Source: Candidatus Bipolaricaulota bacterium
Lineage (GTDB): Bacteria > Bipolaricaulota > Bipolaricaulia > RBG-16-55-9 > DRXL01
Direction: 5' to 3'
Length of the DNA: 38,871 bases
NCBI GenBank assembly: GCA_025060395.1
Contig: JANXCC010000013.1
Location: 1 to 38,871 of the forward strand
Positions within the stretch are counted from its first letter, which is position 1; each line of letters starts with the position of its first letter. The position numbers and the translations under genes are program-made. This document shows positions 30,590-38,153 of this stretch, piece after piece. A model generated the notes under the pieces. That model was given only the letters and a program-made list of their open reading frames with translations, was not told where the DNA came from and searched no databases.

Positions 30590-32307
30590 GACGTCGCTGG
30601 CTTGTGCTCACGCTTATAGCACTAGCGATCTTGATCTGGCTGGCATGGGCTGGGGCGCGTGCCACGGACCAGCCGAGCTTCTGCGCCTCTTGTCACTATA
30701 TGAAGCCGTTCTACGACAACTGGGCCAGCTCCAGTCATGCAATGGTCAACTGCATCGAGTGCCACTATGAGCGCGGCTTTGCTGGCTATATCAAGGGGAA
30801 GATTCGGCTGGTGAGCGAGATTATACGCTATTGGATTGGGGTCTACACCGTGCAGCCCCACTCCCGCGTGAGTGATCACAATTGCCTGAGCTGCCATGAG
30901 GAGAAAGCCCTGGCGCAGATCTCAATCTATCATAGTATGATCCCATTCAGCCATGCCAAGCACTACGGCGTGCTTGCGCGCGGCATAGAGCTGACATGTA
31001 CGACGTGTCACTCTCAGCTTGTGCAAGGGGATCACCTAGCCGTCGATGCAAACGCCTGCACTGCGTGTCACTTTATTGGAGTGACTCGTGGAAATGCGCT
31101 GGGAGACTGCTATAGCTGCCACGGGCCTCCCAAAGATCAGATTCTCATTCGTGGGATTGTCTTCAATCATTCAGAATATCTCAAAAGCGAGGTTGACTGT
31201 CTGACCTGCCATGTGCACGTCACGCGTGGCAGGGGGGACGTGCCCAGAGAGAAGTGCTTCTCGTGTCATGTCGAACGCCCCGAAGGATACGACAAGCCGG
31301 AGCTTATCCATCGAACCCATGTTACCAAGGAGCATTTTAAGTGCACGGATTGCCACACGCGGCTCGAGCATGGGAAGTTCGAGCTAGCTCAAGCGCTCGC
31401 CCCCGAGTGCACGACCTGTCATGGGGGGCGTCACACCGTCCAAGAGCAGATCTATATCGGCACCGGGGGACTCGGCGTGGAGCCCATGCCTGATCCTATG
31501 TTCTTATCGGGGGTCGTTTGCGCTGGATGCCACCAGAGTCGCATGGCCCCCTCTCAGGCCTGTGTGACCTGTCATGGGGCAGGCTATGACCGCCTCATGC
31601 GCCAGTGGCAAAAGTTTGTCTCCCACAAGCTCTCAGAATTACGGGAGCAGTTGGCTCAGCTTGAGCCAACTCATTCTCCCAAGCTGTACGAAGAGATCAG
31701 GAAGAACCTCGAGCTCATTGAAGAAGATCGCAGCCTGGGGGTGCACAATATTCATTATGTGAGCGCGCTGCTACGCCACAGCGCTGAGAACGTCGCGCGT
31801 CTCCGAGCTCTTCAGGAGCAGAGAGCCTACAGCGCTGAGAAGCCAGGGCATACCGGAGAGCCCTTTGGGTGCAATCGATGCCATGTCGGCGTTGAGCTCC
31901 TTCCCATCGCAGCGTCACAGACGGCTTCTCATCAGGTCCACTTGCAACGCGCCGACTGCAACACATGCCATGCTGTCCAGGCCGCAGAGCATGGTCAGAC
32001 GTTCGCCTCCGCGCGAGACTGCACGCAATGCCACCCCGCTGCCGACCAGATGGCCCAGCTCGAACCCCAGGATTGCCTCCAGTGCCATGAAGCAAGGCTC
32101 TCTCGGCCTTCAGGAAGGGCTAGGTTCCCTCACGAGGTCCATGTTGCCTTGGGGGTTCGATGTGAGGCATGTCACGAGGGGGTGACTCGGTTAGGGCATC
32201 TAGAATTTTTAGGGCAAGGCCTGCCCCAACCAGGACATACTTTCTGCGCTACGTGTCACCCTACTGACAGAGCAGAGCTGTGCTCGCAGTGTCACTCCTC
32301 ATTCTAA
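30586..32307 (+). CDS. NapC/NirT-type 19-heme cytochrome (copy 2)
   Basis: This 573-residue protein has an N-terminal helix, the NapC/NrfH motif FCASCHYMKPFYDNW (CASCH at 33-37), and 19 CxxCH motifs in the same 12 + 7 layout as the paralogue at 25335-27134, including the heme-free helical segment between hemes 12 and 13. All motifs have normal two-residue spacing. Its start overlaps the b561-type stop by four bases, and it is the last gene of the operon. The duplicate pair suggests two parallel routes from quinone, one with the Rieske/b unit and one with the b561 units. Confidence 0.9.
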   Translation: MRRRWLVLTLIALAILIWLAWAGARATDQPSFCASCHYMKPFYDNWASSSHAMVNCIECHYERGFAGYIKGKIRLVSEIIRYWIGVYTVQPHSRVSDHNCLSCHEEKALAQISIYHSMIPFSHAKHYGVLARGIELTCTTCHSQLVQGDHLAVDANACTACHFIGVTRGNALGDCYSCHGPPKDQILIRGIVFNHSEYLKSEVDCLTCHVHVTRGRGDVPREKCFSCHVERPEGYDKPELIHRTHVTKEHFKCTDCHTRLEHGKFELAQALAPECTTCHGGRHTVQEQIYIGTGGLGVEPMPDPMFLSGVVCAGCHQSRMAPSQACVTCHGAGYDRLMRQWQKFVSHKLSELREQLAQLEPTHSPKLYEEIRKNLELIEEDRSLGVHNIHYVSALLRHSAENVARLRALQEQRAYSAEKPGHTGEPFGCNRCHVGVELLPIAASQTASHQVHLQRADCNTCHAVQAAEHGQTFASARDCTQCHPAADQMAQLEPQDCLQCHEARLSRPSGRARFPHEVHVALGVRCEACHEGVTRLGHLEFLGQGLPQPGHTFCATCHPTDRAELCSQCHSSF

Positions 32308-32313
32308 GGAGAT

Positions 32314-32342
32314 TTGCGCCTGTTGAGTGGAGCTGTTACAAT
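32314..32342 (+). promoter_or_regulatory. Promoter of tRNA-Leu
   Basis: A -35 TTGCGC (32314-32319) and a -10 TACAAT (32337-32342) are 17 bp apart, with the -10 ending 21 bases before the tRNA. It starts directly after the multiheme operon, whose own terminator is not seen. Confidence 0.6.
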
Positions 32343-32363
32343 TTTAAAGCCTGGATCAGGTTG

Positions 32364-32451
32364 GCCGGGGTGGCGGAAGTGGCAGACGCAACGGACTTAA
32401 AATCCGTTGGAGGTAACCCCCTCCGTGCGGGTTCAAGTCCCGCCCCCGGCA
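32364..32451 (+). tRNA. tRNA-Leu (anticodon TAA)
   Basis: This class II tRNA of 88 bases has acceptor GCCGGGG/CCCCGGC, anticodon arm ACGGA CTTAAAA TCCGT with TAA, a long variable arm (GGAGG...CCTCC) and T arm GCGGG TTCAAGT CCCGC. The discriminator is A73. The following bases are TTG, so CCA is not encoded, unlike the Gly and initiator tRNAs of the window. Confidence 0.96.
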
Positions 32452-32464
32452 TTGCTCGGTTCAT

Positions 32465-32493
32465 TTGCAAAGGTCCCCTGGAGGTATTATAAT
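32465..32493 (+). promoter_or_regulatory. Promoter of initiator tRNA-Met
   Basis: A -35 TTGCAA (32465-32470) and a perfect -10 TATAAT (32488-32493) are spaced by 17 bp, with the -10 ending 11 bases before the tRNA. Confidence 0.75.
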
Positions 32494-32504
32494 AATAACG
32501 ACAT

Positions 32505-32580
32505 CGCGGGGTGGAGCAACAGGAAGCTCGTCGGGCTCATAACCCGGAGGTTGCTGGTTCGAATCCAGCCCCCGCAACCA
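32505..32580 (+). tRNA. Initiator tRNA-fMet (anticodon CAT)
   Basis: The acceptor stem opens with C1 opposite A72 (CGCGGGG against CCCCGCA), the mismatch that marks initiators. The anticodon stem has three G-C pairs (GGG...CCC) around CTCATAA. The T arm is GCTGG TTCGAAT CCAGC. The 3' CCA is encoded. Confidence 0.97.
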
Positions 32581-32583
32581 GAT

Positions 32584-32644
32584 TTCGTCTGGGCTGTTTG
32601 CCGTGTGCCAGAGCGGCACAAGGAGGTCCAGACGAATTTCTTTT
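32584..32644 (+). terminator. Terminator after tRNA-fMet
   Basis: TTCGTCTGG (32584-32592) pairs with CCAGACGAA (32628-32636), enclosing a second hairpin TGTGCC/GGCACA. A T-rich run TTTCTTTT follows at 32637-32644. A short alternative hairpin CCAGA/TCTGG overlaps the CCA end of the tRNA. Confidence 0.6.
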
Positions 32645-32653
32645 GTGATAGAG

Positions 32654-32682
32654 TTGCCAAGCGAGCCAAGAGATGCTAGACT
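32654..32682 (+). promoter_or_regulatory. Promoter of the second CAT tRNA
   Basis: A -35 TTGCCA (32654-32659) and a -10 TAGACT (32677-32682) are 17 bp apart; the -10 ends ten bases before the tRNA. Confidence 0.6.
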
Positions 32683-32692
32683 AATACCGAGC

Positions 32693-32766
32693 GGCGGGGT
32701 AGCTCATCTGGCTAGAGCGGCCGTCTCATAAGCGGCAGGTAGAGGGTTCGAGTCCCTCCCCCGCCA
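32693..32766 (+). tRNA. tRNA with anticodon CAT (elongator Met, or Ile2)
   Basis: The acceptor GGCGGGG pairs with CCCCGCC. The anticodon arm is CCGT CTCATAA GCGG-like with CAT, and the T arm GAGGG TTCGAGT CCCTC. G1-C72 excludes an initiator. Elongator Met and lysidine-modified Ile2 both carry CAT; the D and anticodon arms do not settle the choice by eye. CCA is not encoded. Confidence 0.92.
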
Positions 32767-32781
32767 CTAGACTTCGTCTGG
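32767..32781 (+). other. Short hairpin after the CAT tRNA
   Basis: CTAGAC and GTCTGG form a six-pair stem (one T-G) around TTC, directly at the tRNA 3' end. The same sequence core TTCGTCTGG lies after tRNA-fMet, so it may be a processing or termination element of the tRNA units. Confidence 0.4.
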
Positions 32782-32850
32782 ACTGTGCGCCTTGACCCGC
32801 CGAAGGCGGGCGAAGATGAAGCCCTCACGCAATCTGCTGGAGCTTACCCT

Positions 32851-33300
32851 ATGAGCGAGAAGACTGTTGCGACCAACCGCAAAGCTCGCCATGAATATCA
32901 CATCGAAGAGACCATAGAAGCCGGGATTGAGCTCAAGGGCACGGAAGTGAAGTCTCTTCGGCGCGGCAGCGCCAGCTTGCAAGATGGCTTTGCGCTCATC
33001 CGTAATGGTGAAGTCTTCTTAATGAACGTCTACATCGCGCCCTATCAAGAGGGCAATCGCTACAACCCTGATCCTCTACGCAAGCGCAAGCTCTTGCTCA
33101 AAAAACAGGAGATCGTGCGCTTGCAGTCCAAAGTGAAGGAGAAGGGCTACACGCTCATCCCATTGAGAATCTATTTTAAGAACAGCTGGGCCAAGGTCGA
33201 GCTAGCGCTGGCCAAGGGCTTAGCCAAATACGACAAGCGTGAGAAAATCAAGAAAAGAGAAGAAGAGCGTGAGCTACGCCGCGTGCTCAAGCGCTTCTGA
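32851..33300 (+). CDS. smpB: SsrA-binding protein SmpB
   Basis: This 149-residue protein binds tmRNA and brings it to stalled ribosomes. Family marks are ATNRKARHEYHIEETIEAGI, the IELKGTEVKSLRRGSASLQD segment, RKLLLKKQEI and the basic C-terminal tail KREKIKKREEERELRR. GGAG lies eight bases before the ATG. No tmRNA gene is seen in the window. The last 14 bases overlap the convergent livM gene. Confidence 0.97.
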   Translation: MSEKTVATNRKARHEYHIEETIEAGIELKGTEVKSLRRGSASLQDGFALIRNGEVFLMNVYIAPYQEGNRYNPDPLRKRKLLLKKQEIVRLQSKVKEKGYTLIPLRIYFKNSWAKVELALAKGLAKYDKREKIKKREEERELRRVLKRF

Positions 33301-34198
33301 AGAGCGCTCGAGTGAGCACTACTATCCCCATCGCGAGGGCGTATCCAGGAGGCCACATGCTTCCCAACAGCTCTCGCAGTCCTAAAAGGATCCCTGTGCC
33401 TACTACCGGCCCCAGCAGCGTCCCTGCCTTGCCCAGGAGCACGGCGATCAAAGGGTCTGGATCCGGCTGAGCCGAGACAAAGGCGGCAAAGGGCTGGAAG
33501 AGCCCCGCGCGCACAAATTCCTTGGAGAGAGCCCAGACAGCTCCTGCCATGCCGGCCATGCCTCCAGCAAGCACAAACGCGAAAAGCTTGACTGCAAAGA
33601 CATTATACCCAAAGGCCTCTGCCGCGATCTCATCGTCCCGCACGGCACGTAACGCAAGTCCCACTAAACTCTTGCTGATTAAATATGCAATCCCTAACCC
33701 CCCAAGCAGCGCTCCCAGCGCAAGATAGTAGCGCACGAAAAGATTCTGGATGGGGAGCACCAATCCCGGCAGTTTCAGCGCCGGCGCGCGAAACGACATC
33801 CCGTCTTCTCCACCCGTGACGCTGTCTAGACCAAGCGCGAGAAGATAACAAATAAGCGCCGTCACAAGCGTGATCACGACAAACCCGAAGCTCGACGTCC
33901 GTACGCTCACCCACCCCACTATGAGCGCTCCTCCAAGGGCACAGAGTATCCCCGCCCCTACTGCTGTCCAGAAACCCGCATGCCCATAGATGACCGACCA
34001 GGCTGCCCCATAGGCTCCGAGCGCAAAATAGACCCCCTGGCCTAAACTGAGCAGCCCCGTATACCCATACAAGAGATTGAGCGAGAGCGCCATCAACCCC
34101 CAGATGAAGAGATTGATTCCCCACAGCGCCGCGCCTTCCCATACCCACGGCAGCAGCCCAACACCAGCCAGCGCGCCCAGTAGTGTTAGACGCTTCAC
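33287..34198 (-). CDS. livM: Branched-chain-type ABC transporter permease (LivM family)
   Basis: This 303-residue protein has about eight to nine hydrophobic helices. LivM marks are LMALSLNLLYGYTGLLSLGQG and the cytoplasmic coupling loop GLALRAVRDDEIAAEAFGYN. Its start overlaps the livH-like gene by four bases. It should form the pore with that protein. The substrate may be a branched-chain amino acid, amide or urea. The 3' end runs into smpB on the other strand. Confidence 0.92.
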   Translation of the reverse strand: MKRLTLLGALAGVGLLPWVWEGAALWGINLFIWGLMALSLNLLYGYTGLLSLGQGVYFALGAYGAAWSVIYGHAGFWTAVGAGILCALGGALIVGWVSVRTSSFGFVVITLVTALICYLLALGLDSVTGGEDGMSFRAPALKLPGLVLPIQNLFVRYYLALGALLGGLGIAYLISKSLVGLALRAVRDDEIAAEAFGYNVFAVKLFAFVLAGGMAGMAGAVWALSKEFVRAGLFQPFAAFVSAQPDPDPLIAVLLGKAGTLLGPVVGTGILLGLRELLGSMWPPGYALAMGIVVLTRALFRSA

Positions 34199-35058
34199 GC
34201 AGCTCCTCCTAGCCCCTGCGGACGTATAAGCAAAATAAGTGCAATGGTCACCAATGCCCCGGCGCGAGCCAACATCGGGTCGGCAAGCATCGTCAAGAAG
34301 TTTTCTAAGAAGCTGTAGAGAACCGCGACGGCAAATGCCCCGCCGAGACTCCCCATCCCACCTACTACCGTGATCAGCACACTGACAAGCAAGATCTCAG
34401 TGCCCATCGTCGGAGAGACCTCTCGGGTGATCGGCCCTGTGAGAGCCCCTGCCAGGGCTGCTAGGGCTGCTCCAAGCCCGAAGACACCCGCCTGCACGCG
34501 CGGAACGGGAATCCCCACCACGCGCGCTAGCTCGTGGTTGTCGCGTACGGCTCGAAGCATACAGCCCCAGCGCGTCCAGCCCCAAAGCGCCCACAGGCCG
34601 AGCAACACCGCGCTTGCCACAAGAGCCACGATCACTCGATAGCCATCGTAGAAGCGAGCTCCAATGGCTATGGGCCAGCGCAAGGGCGGAGCTACGGCGT
34701 GGCGCAGCTCGCCCGTCGCCATCTGGAGAGAGAGCGTCACGAGTTGCTGCAGAATCAGCATGATTCCAAACATGATGAGCAGCGATGACAAGGGGGCACG
34801 GGCGCGCCTAATCACCAAGGGCTGAGCTAGCCCAGCGCCTATCAGCCCGACTATCATCGGAGCGACGCAGAGAGCGCCCCAGAACCCCAGCGTCGGCGTG
34901 AGTGCCCAGCTCAGCAGCGCGCCAAGCATATAGAAAGTGCCGTGAGCGAGATTGAGCACGCCCAGCGCCCCGTAAATCAAGCTCAATCCCACCGCTAAGA
35001 GCGCCCAGAGAGCTCCCCAGACAAGAGCGTTCAGCAGCGTCAGAGCCCAGGGTTCCAT
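34195..35058 (-). CDS. livH: Branched-chain-type ABC transporter permease (LivH family)
   Basis: This 287-residue membrane protein has the LivH marks VGLSLIYGALGVLNLAHG, the coupling loop GCMLRAVRDNHELARVVGI and the final ALILLIRPQGLGG. A GTG ten codons upstream is possible; the ATG is chosen because the membrane helix starts directly after it, although no clear ribosome site is seen for either. It lies 41 bp after the substrate-binding protein gene and overlaps livM by four bases. Confidence 0.92.
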   Translation of the reverse strand: MEPWALTLLNALVWGALWALLAVGLSLIYGALGVLNLAHGTFYMLGALLSWALTPTLGFWGALCVAPMIVGLIGAGLAQPLVIRRARAPLSSLLIMFGIMLILQQLVTLSLQMATGELRHAVAPPLRWPIAIGARFYDGYRVIVALVASAVLLGLWALWGWTRWGCMLRAVRDNHELARVVGIPVPRVQAGVFGLGAALAALAGALTGPITREVSPTMGTEILLVSVLITVVGGMGSLGGAFAVAVLYSFLENFLTMLADPMLARAGALVTIALILLIRPQGLGGAA

Positions 35059-35099
35059 GCTGCACGAATTTAGGGAGGGGTGCCTCACGAACAGAGCGC

Positions 35100-36356
35100 T
35101 TAGAATTCTTCTTTAGTATAATCTACGCTCGTCTTGTAGAGCGATTTTTCTCTAGGGATGCGCTCTAGCACTTTGAGCTGGCCGTTTTCGACGCGCTCGA
35201 TGTAGTGATCGTGAAAGACCAAGTGGTCTTGCGCTCGTACAAATTGTGCGCCCTGGGGGAAGCCGACACTAGCAGGCATCGTCAGCCCCTCTAGGGCCTT
35301 GATGAGCGCAGGATTTTCGGCTTTGCTGCGCCAGTTGACGAGTTCCGCCGCCTGCTTGAGCAAGAAGATCGCTTGCCATGAGCCGAAGAGATCAGCTATC
35401 GGCACGACTTCCCTGGGATTATCGAGCGCAAAGCCCTCGGCGCTGATCCCCACGCGACGCCGATATTCCCGATCAAAGTCGCGGAGTTCTTCAGGGACTT
35501 GGTCGGCTCGTCGGGGATACCCTGAGATGAAATACGTCCCCTCCAGCCATGGCTCGGCCGTGCTGAGAATATCAATGCCTTCAATGAGCCCCAAGACCTT
35601 CACACGCGCCTGAAGATTCTGGTCGAAGGCGGCTTGCAAGAAGCGCGCCGTCTCCACAGCCGTGAACGCGTGGTAGAGCACGTCGGTCTTAGAGAGATCG
35701 ATCTTTTGAATAATCGAGAAGAGATCGGCGGGAGCGGGGAATGGGACTGAGATTATCTGCGCTTCACCGCCGGCAGCCCGGATCTTCGCTGCCCAATCCT
35801 CGGCTTGCGAGCGACCAAAATCGATCACTGAGTGCACGATCGTAAAGCGCTTGCCCAAGTTCCCAAAGACCCACTCATGGGCGGATTCAATGGCCGCCCG
35901 GACGGTGTGATAGCTCTTGAAGACGTAGCGATTCCCGAATTTTTCGGTAATATCCGTCGCGATCCCTTGGGGAAAGTAGACGGTCTTTAGAGACTTCGCG
36001 AGCGGAGCCGTGGCGATGTTCGTCCCGGAGAAGACCGAGCCGATCACAAAATCTACTCTCTTCTGAGTGACGAGCTTTTCGAACTCGTCTTTACCGACGT
36101 CGGGTTTAGTCTGGGCATCATCAGAGTTCACCAACTCGACGGGGCGGCCATTGATGCCCCCGCGCTCGTTGACGAGCTTTATGGCCGCCTCCAAGGCGCG
36201 GTTGTGCCACTTGCCGAAGAGCGCGACCGCCCCGGTTCTGTCGAGCTGATGCCCGACACGAATAGGCTGGGCTTGCGCCCAGTTCGCGCTTCCCAAAAGC
36301 CAGAAACCGAGCGTCGCTCCGACGCTGGTGCGCAAGAACTCACGTCGCGTGATCAT
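35100..36356 (-). CDS. ABC transporter substrate-binding protein with Tat-type signal
   Basis: This 418-residue protein begins MITRREFLRTSVGATLGFW, a twin-arginine signal (RREFL) ending near AQA. The mature part is a type I periplasmic binding fold: RVGHQLDRTGAVALFGK, AIKLVNERGGINGRPVEL, and FVIGSVFSGTNIATAPLA. It resembles the amide/urea/branched-chain amino acid group. AAGGAG precedes the ATG. Its start lies 17 bp inside the tetR gene, so both are co-transcribed with livH and livM. The ligand is unknown; Tat export hints that it folds, or binds a cofactor, before export. Confidence 0.9.
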   Translation of the reverse strand: MITRREFLRTSVGATLGFWLLGSANWAQAQPIRVGHQLDRTGAVALFGKWHNRALEAAIKLVNERGGINGRPVELVNSDDAQTKPDVGKDEFEKLVTQKRVDFVIGSVFSGTNIATAPLAKSLKTVYFPQGIATDITEKFGNRYVFKSYHTVRAAIESAHEWVFGNLGKRFTIVHSVIDFGRSQAEDWAAKIRAAGGEAQIISVPFPAPADLFSIIQKIDLSKTDVLYHAFTAVETARFLQAAFDQNLQARVKVLGLIEGIDILSTAEPWLEGTYFISGYPRRADQVPEELRDFDREYRRRVGISAEGFALDNPREVVPIADLFGSWQAIFLLKQAAELVNWRSKAENPALIKALEGLTMPASVGFPQGAQFVRAQDHLVFHDHYIERVENGQLKVLERIPREKSLYKTSVDYTKEEF

Positions 36357-36969
36357 AGGGCTCCTTTCTAAGTCTGGATTTATGTGGGTATTCGATGCCA
36401 ATGCCACGAAGGAATATCTCCAACAGGGCTGGGAGCGTCTCGGTGAGGGGATCGGGCTCACCCGTGTAGATCCAGCGCAGCACAAGTTCATTGATCGCGC
36501 CCAACCAAGCATAGGCTGTAATCTCTGTATTGATGGATGGGATCGAGCCTTCAGCGGCGGCTTCGTCCAGGTATTTTTGAATGAGCTGGGCGAAGCGCGA
36601 ATAGATCTCCAATCGCTTGCGCTCGAAGGCCGGTCCCAGCCCGTACCCCTGGCGCAAGAGGATCTGTGCGAGCCGGCGCTTGCCCGAGAGCGTCCTGAGG
36701 ACGACTTCGAGGGCGCCTTGGATTTTGTTCACCGCGCCACGCCGGCGCGCGATCTCCTGTTGGACTTCTTGCTGGAGAGCGTCGGCGAGCTTATCGAGCA
36801 GGGCGAAGAAGAGCGCTTCTTTACTAGGAAAATGGAAATAGACCCCACCTTTAGAGACCTTGGCGGCTCGCACGATCTCCTCCATCGCCGTCTCATGAAA
36901 GCCCTTCTGCGCGAAGAGCTTCTCGGCGGCGTCTAAGATCCGTCCGCGCGTCAGTTCTTTATCCCTCAT
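36340..36969 (-). CDS. TetR-family repressor
   Basis: This 209-residue regulator has the TetR DNA-binding domain RGRILDAAEKLFAQKGFHETAMEEIVRAAKVSKGGVYFHFPSKEALF and a helical ligand-binding domain with LLRQGYGLGPAFERKRLEIY. The start is the ATG directly after the palindrome; an upstream TTG would place the palindrome inside the gene and overlap the -10. It is the first gene of the transporter operon and probably represses itself and the transporter. The ligand may be related to the transported compound. Confidence 0.93.
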   Translation of the reverse strand: MRDKELTRGRILDAAEKLFAQKGFHETAMEEIVRAAKVSKGGVYFHFPSKEALFFALLDKLADALQQEVQQEIARRRGAVNKIQGALEVVLRTLSGKRRLAQILLRQGYGLGPAFERKRLEIYSRFAQLIQKYLDEAAAEGSIPSINTEITAYAWLGAINELVLRWIYTGEPDPLTETLPALLEIFLRGIGIEYPHKSRLRKEPYDHAT

Positions 36970-37021
36970 AACCGACCGACTGGTCGGTTTGTAGGATAGC
37001 AAGAAAAGCTATCTCTGTCAA
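36970..37021 (-). promoter_or_regulatory. Promoter and palindromic operator of the tetR-transporter operon
   Basis: On the minus strand a -35 TTGACA (37016-37021) and a -10 TATCCT (36993-36998) are 17 bp apart. AACCGACCgactGGTCGGTT, a perfect 8-4-8 palindrome at 36970-36989, covers the expected start site and ends at the base before the ATG. The whole leader is therefore the operator, and no ribosome site is available. Confidence 0.75.
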
Positions 37022-37054
37022 CCTGCGGGATCAGCGCCCTGCATGATTTTGCAC

Positions 37055-37082
37055 TTGATTTTTTTGCCGAACACGGTATGAT
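37055..37082 (+). promoter_or_regulatory. Promoter of the HTH-PIN gene
   Basis: A -35 TTGATT (37055-37060) and a -10 TATGAT (37077-37082) are 16 bp apart. GTGGAG lies just before the start codon at 37112. Confidence 0.5.
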
Positions 37083-37111
37083 AAATTCAATAGAAATTAG
37101 TAGAGTGGAGT

Positions 37112-37778
37112 ATGTTGAGCGTTAAGCAAGCGGCGAGAAAGCTGAGATGCAGCCCCAGGACGGTGCGCCAAGCGATTGCAGAGGAACGATTGACAGCCCA
37201 GAAGGTCGGGCGCACCTGGGTGGTCATCGAAGACGAGAAGTTTGAGGCGTTCACCCTGAAGCGTCCGGGGCGTCCGAAGGGCTTGCAACATGCTTTGGCG
37301 TTCCTAAGGCTGTTGACTCCCGTCATCCAGAAGGGCACAAAGCGTGTCGTAAGTCTAAGCGAAGTAATTGAAGCAGTGCGTGAAGAGAGACTAGGAGATC
37401 TCTGTGGCCCCAGACGTCAGAACGAAGTAGTGATTGACGCCAGTTTTGCTCTTCATCTGGTCTTGCCGGGTTATCCCTACCATGAGCAAGCGATGAAGAT
37501 ATTTACTGCATGGGGCTTTGCAGAAGTGACGCTGATCGCGCCGCATCTGTTTGAAGCGGAGGTGGACTCTGGGATTCGTCGTCTGGTGCAGAGTGGGGCG
37601 CTCACGCCGGAGGCGGGTCGAGCTGCCCAGCAGATCGTAGACGCAATCGAAGGTCTACGATACCACCTATGCGGCGTTAGCGGAGCTACGCGCGTGTGAG
37701 TTTTGGACAGCCGATCAGAAGTTCTACCGGGCTGTGAGAAGTGCTCTGAGCTTTGTCCGTTTCATTGGGGATTTCTAG
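37112..37778 (+). pseudogene. HTH antitoxin fused to a PIN (VapC-like) toxin, frameshifted
   Basis: The frame from 37112 gives an excisionase-type helix-turn-helix (MLSVKQAARKLRCSPRTVRQ), a linker with VVSLSEVIEAVREERL, and then the start of a PIN ribonuclease (VVIDASFALHLVLPG, with the first catalytic Asp, and LFEAEVDSGI with a Glu). It stops at 37699. From 37656 another frame carries the rest of the PIN domain, YDTTYAALAELRACEFWTADQ, with the third and fourth acidic residues, and ends at 37778. About 25 residues expected between the two pieces are missing, so a deletion with a frameshift has inactivated the toxin. No separate antitoxin stop exists. Confidence 0.75.
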
Positions 37779-38153
37779 TCAATGGGCCTTTGCTAGGCGG
37801 TGCGCCTCTCTTTAGGATAGCTCAGCTTACACCACCTCGCGGAGGCCGACTGTCCGCTCGCTGAGTACTTTTGGCTAGCGTAGTTACGGAGTTAAAATCT
37901 CCGCGAGACATAAACCATATACTATAGCCACACAAGCAGCCCACTGTTTAGGAACAAGCAAGAACCGCCTGCACATGTTCAGAGCAAAGCGCAGGCAGAG
38001 ATTCCCATTCGCAACTTGTAAGAAACAACACTCGGAAGATGGCAGCAACGAGGGCGGTATAAACGAATGTGACGAATACCGAGAACACCCTGAAAGCACA
38101 AGCACAGCCACTGAAGTATAAGCCCCAAGGAATGCTCGCCGTGTCATTCGGAC
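37779..38153. other. Gene-poor stretch with lower G+C
   Basis: I see no convincing gene in these 375 bases. Two overlapping minus-strand frames are open: 37948-38157, whose ATG overlaps the upstream stop as ATGA and which has a hydrophobic segment (FRVFSVFVTFVYTALVAAIF), and 37884-38147, which starts with an RR and a lipobox-like VLVLSGC. Neither resembles a known family, both end abruptly, and codon use is poor. A palindrome CGGAG/CTCCG lies near 37890. This is probably decayed sequence. Confidence 0.4.

Noticed and set aside
24300-32300. Repeated TGTCAT/TGCCAC words that look like a CRISPR or tandem DNA repeat
   Set aside because: They are the codons of the many CxxCH heme motifs. Spacing is irregular and the rest of each unit differs.
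37884-38147. Possible lipoprotein (lipobox VLVLSGC) on the minus strand
   Set aside because: It has no ribosome site, no family match and poor composition, and competes with another open frame. It is kept only as part of the gene-poor region.
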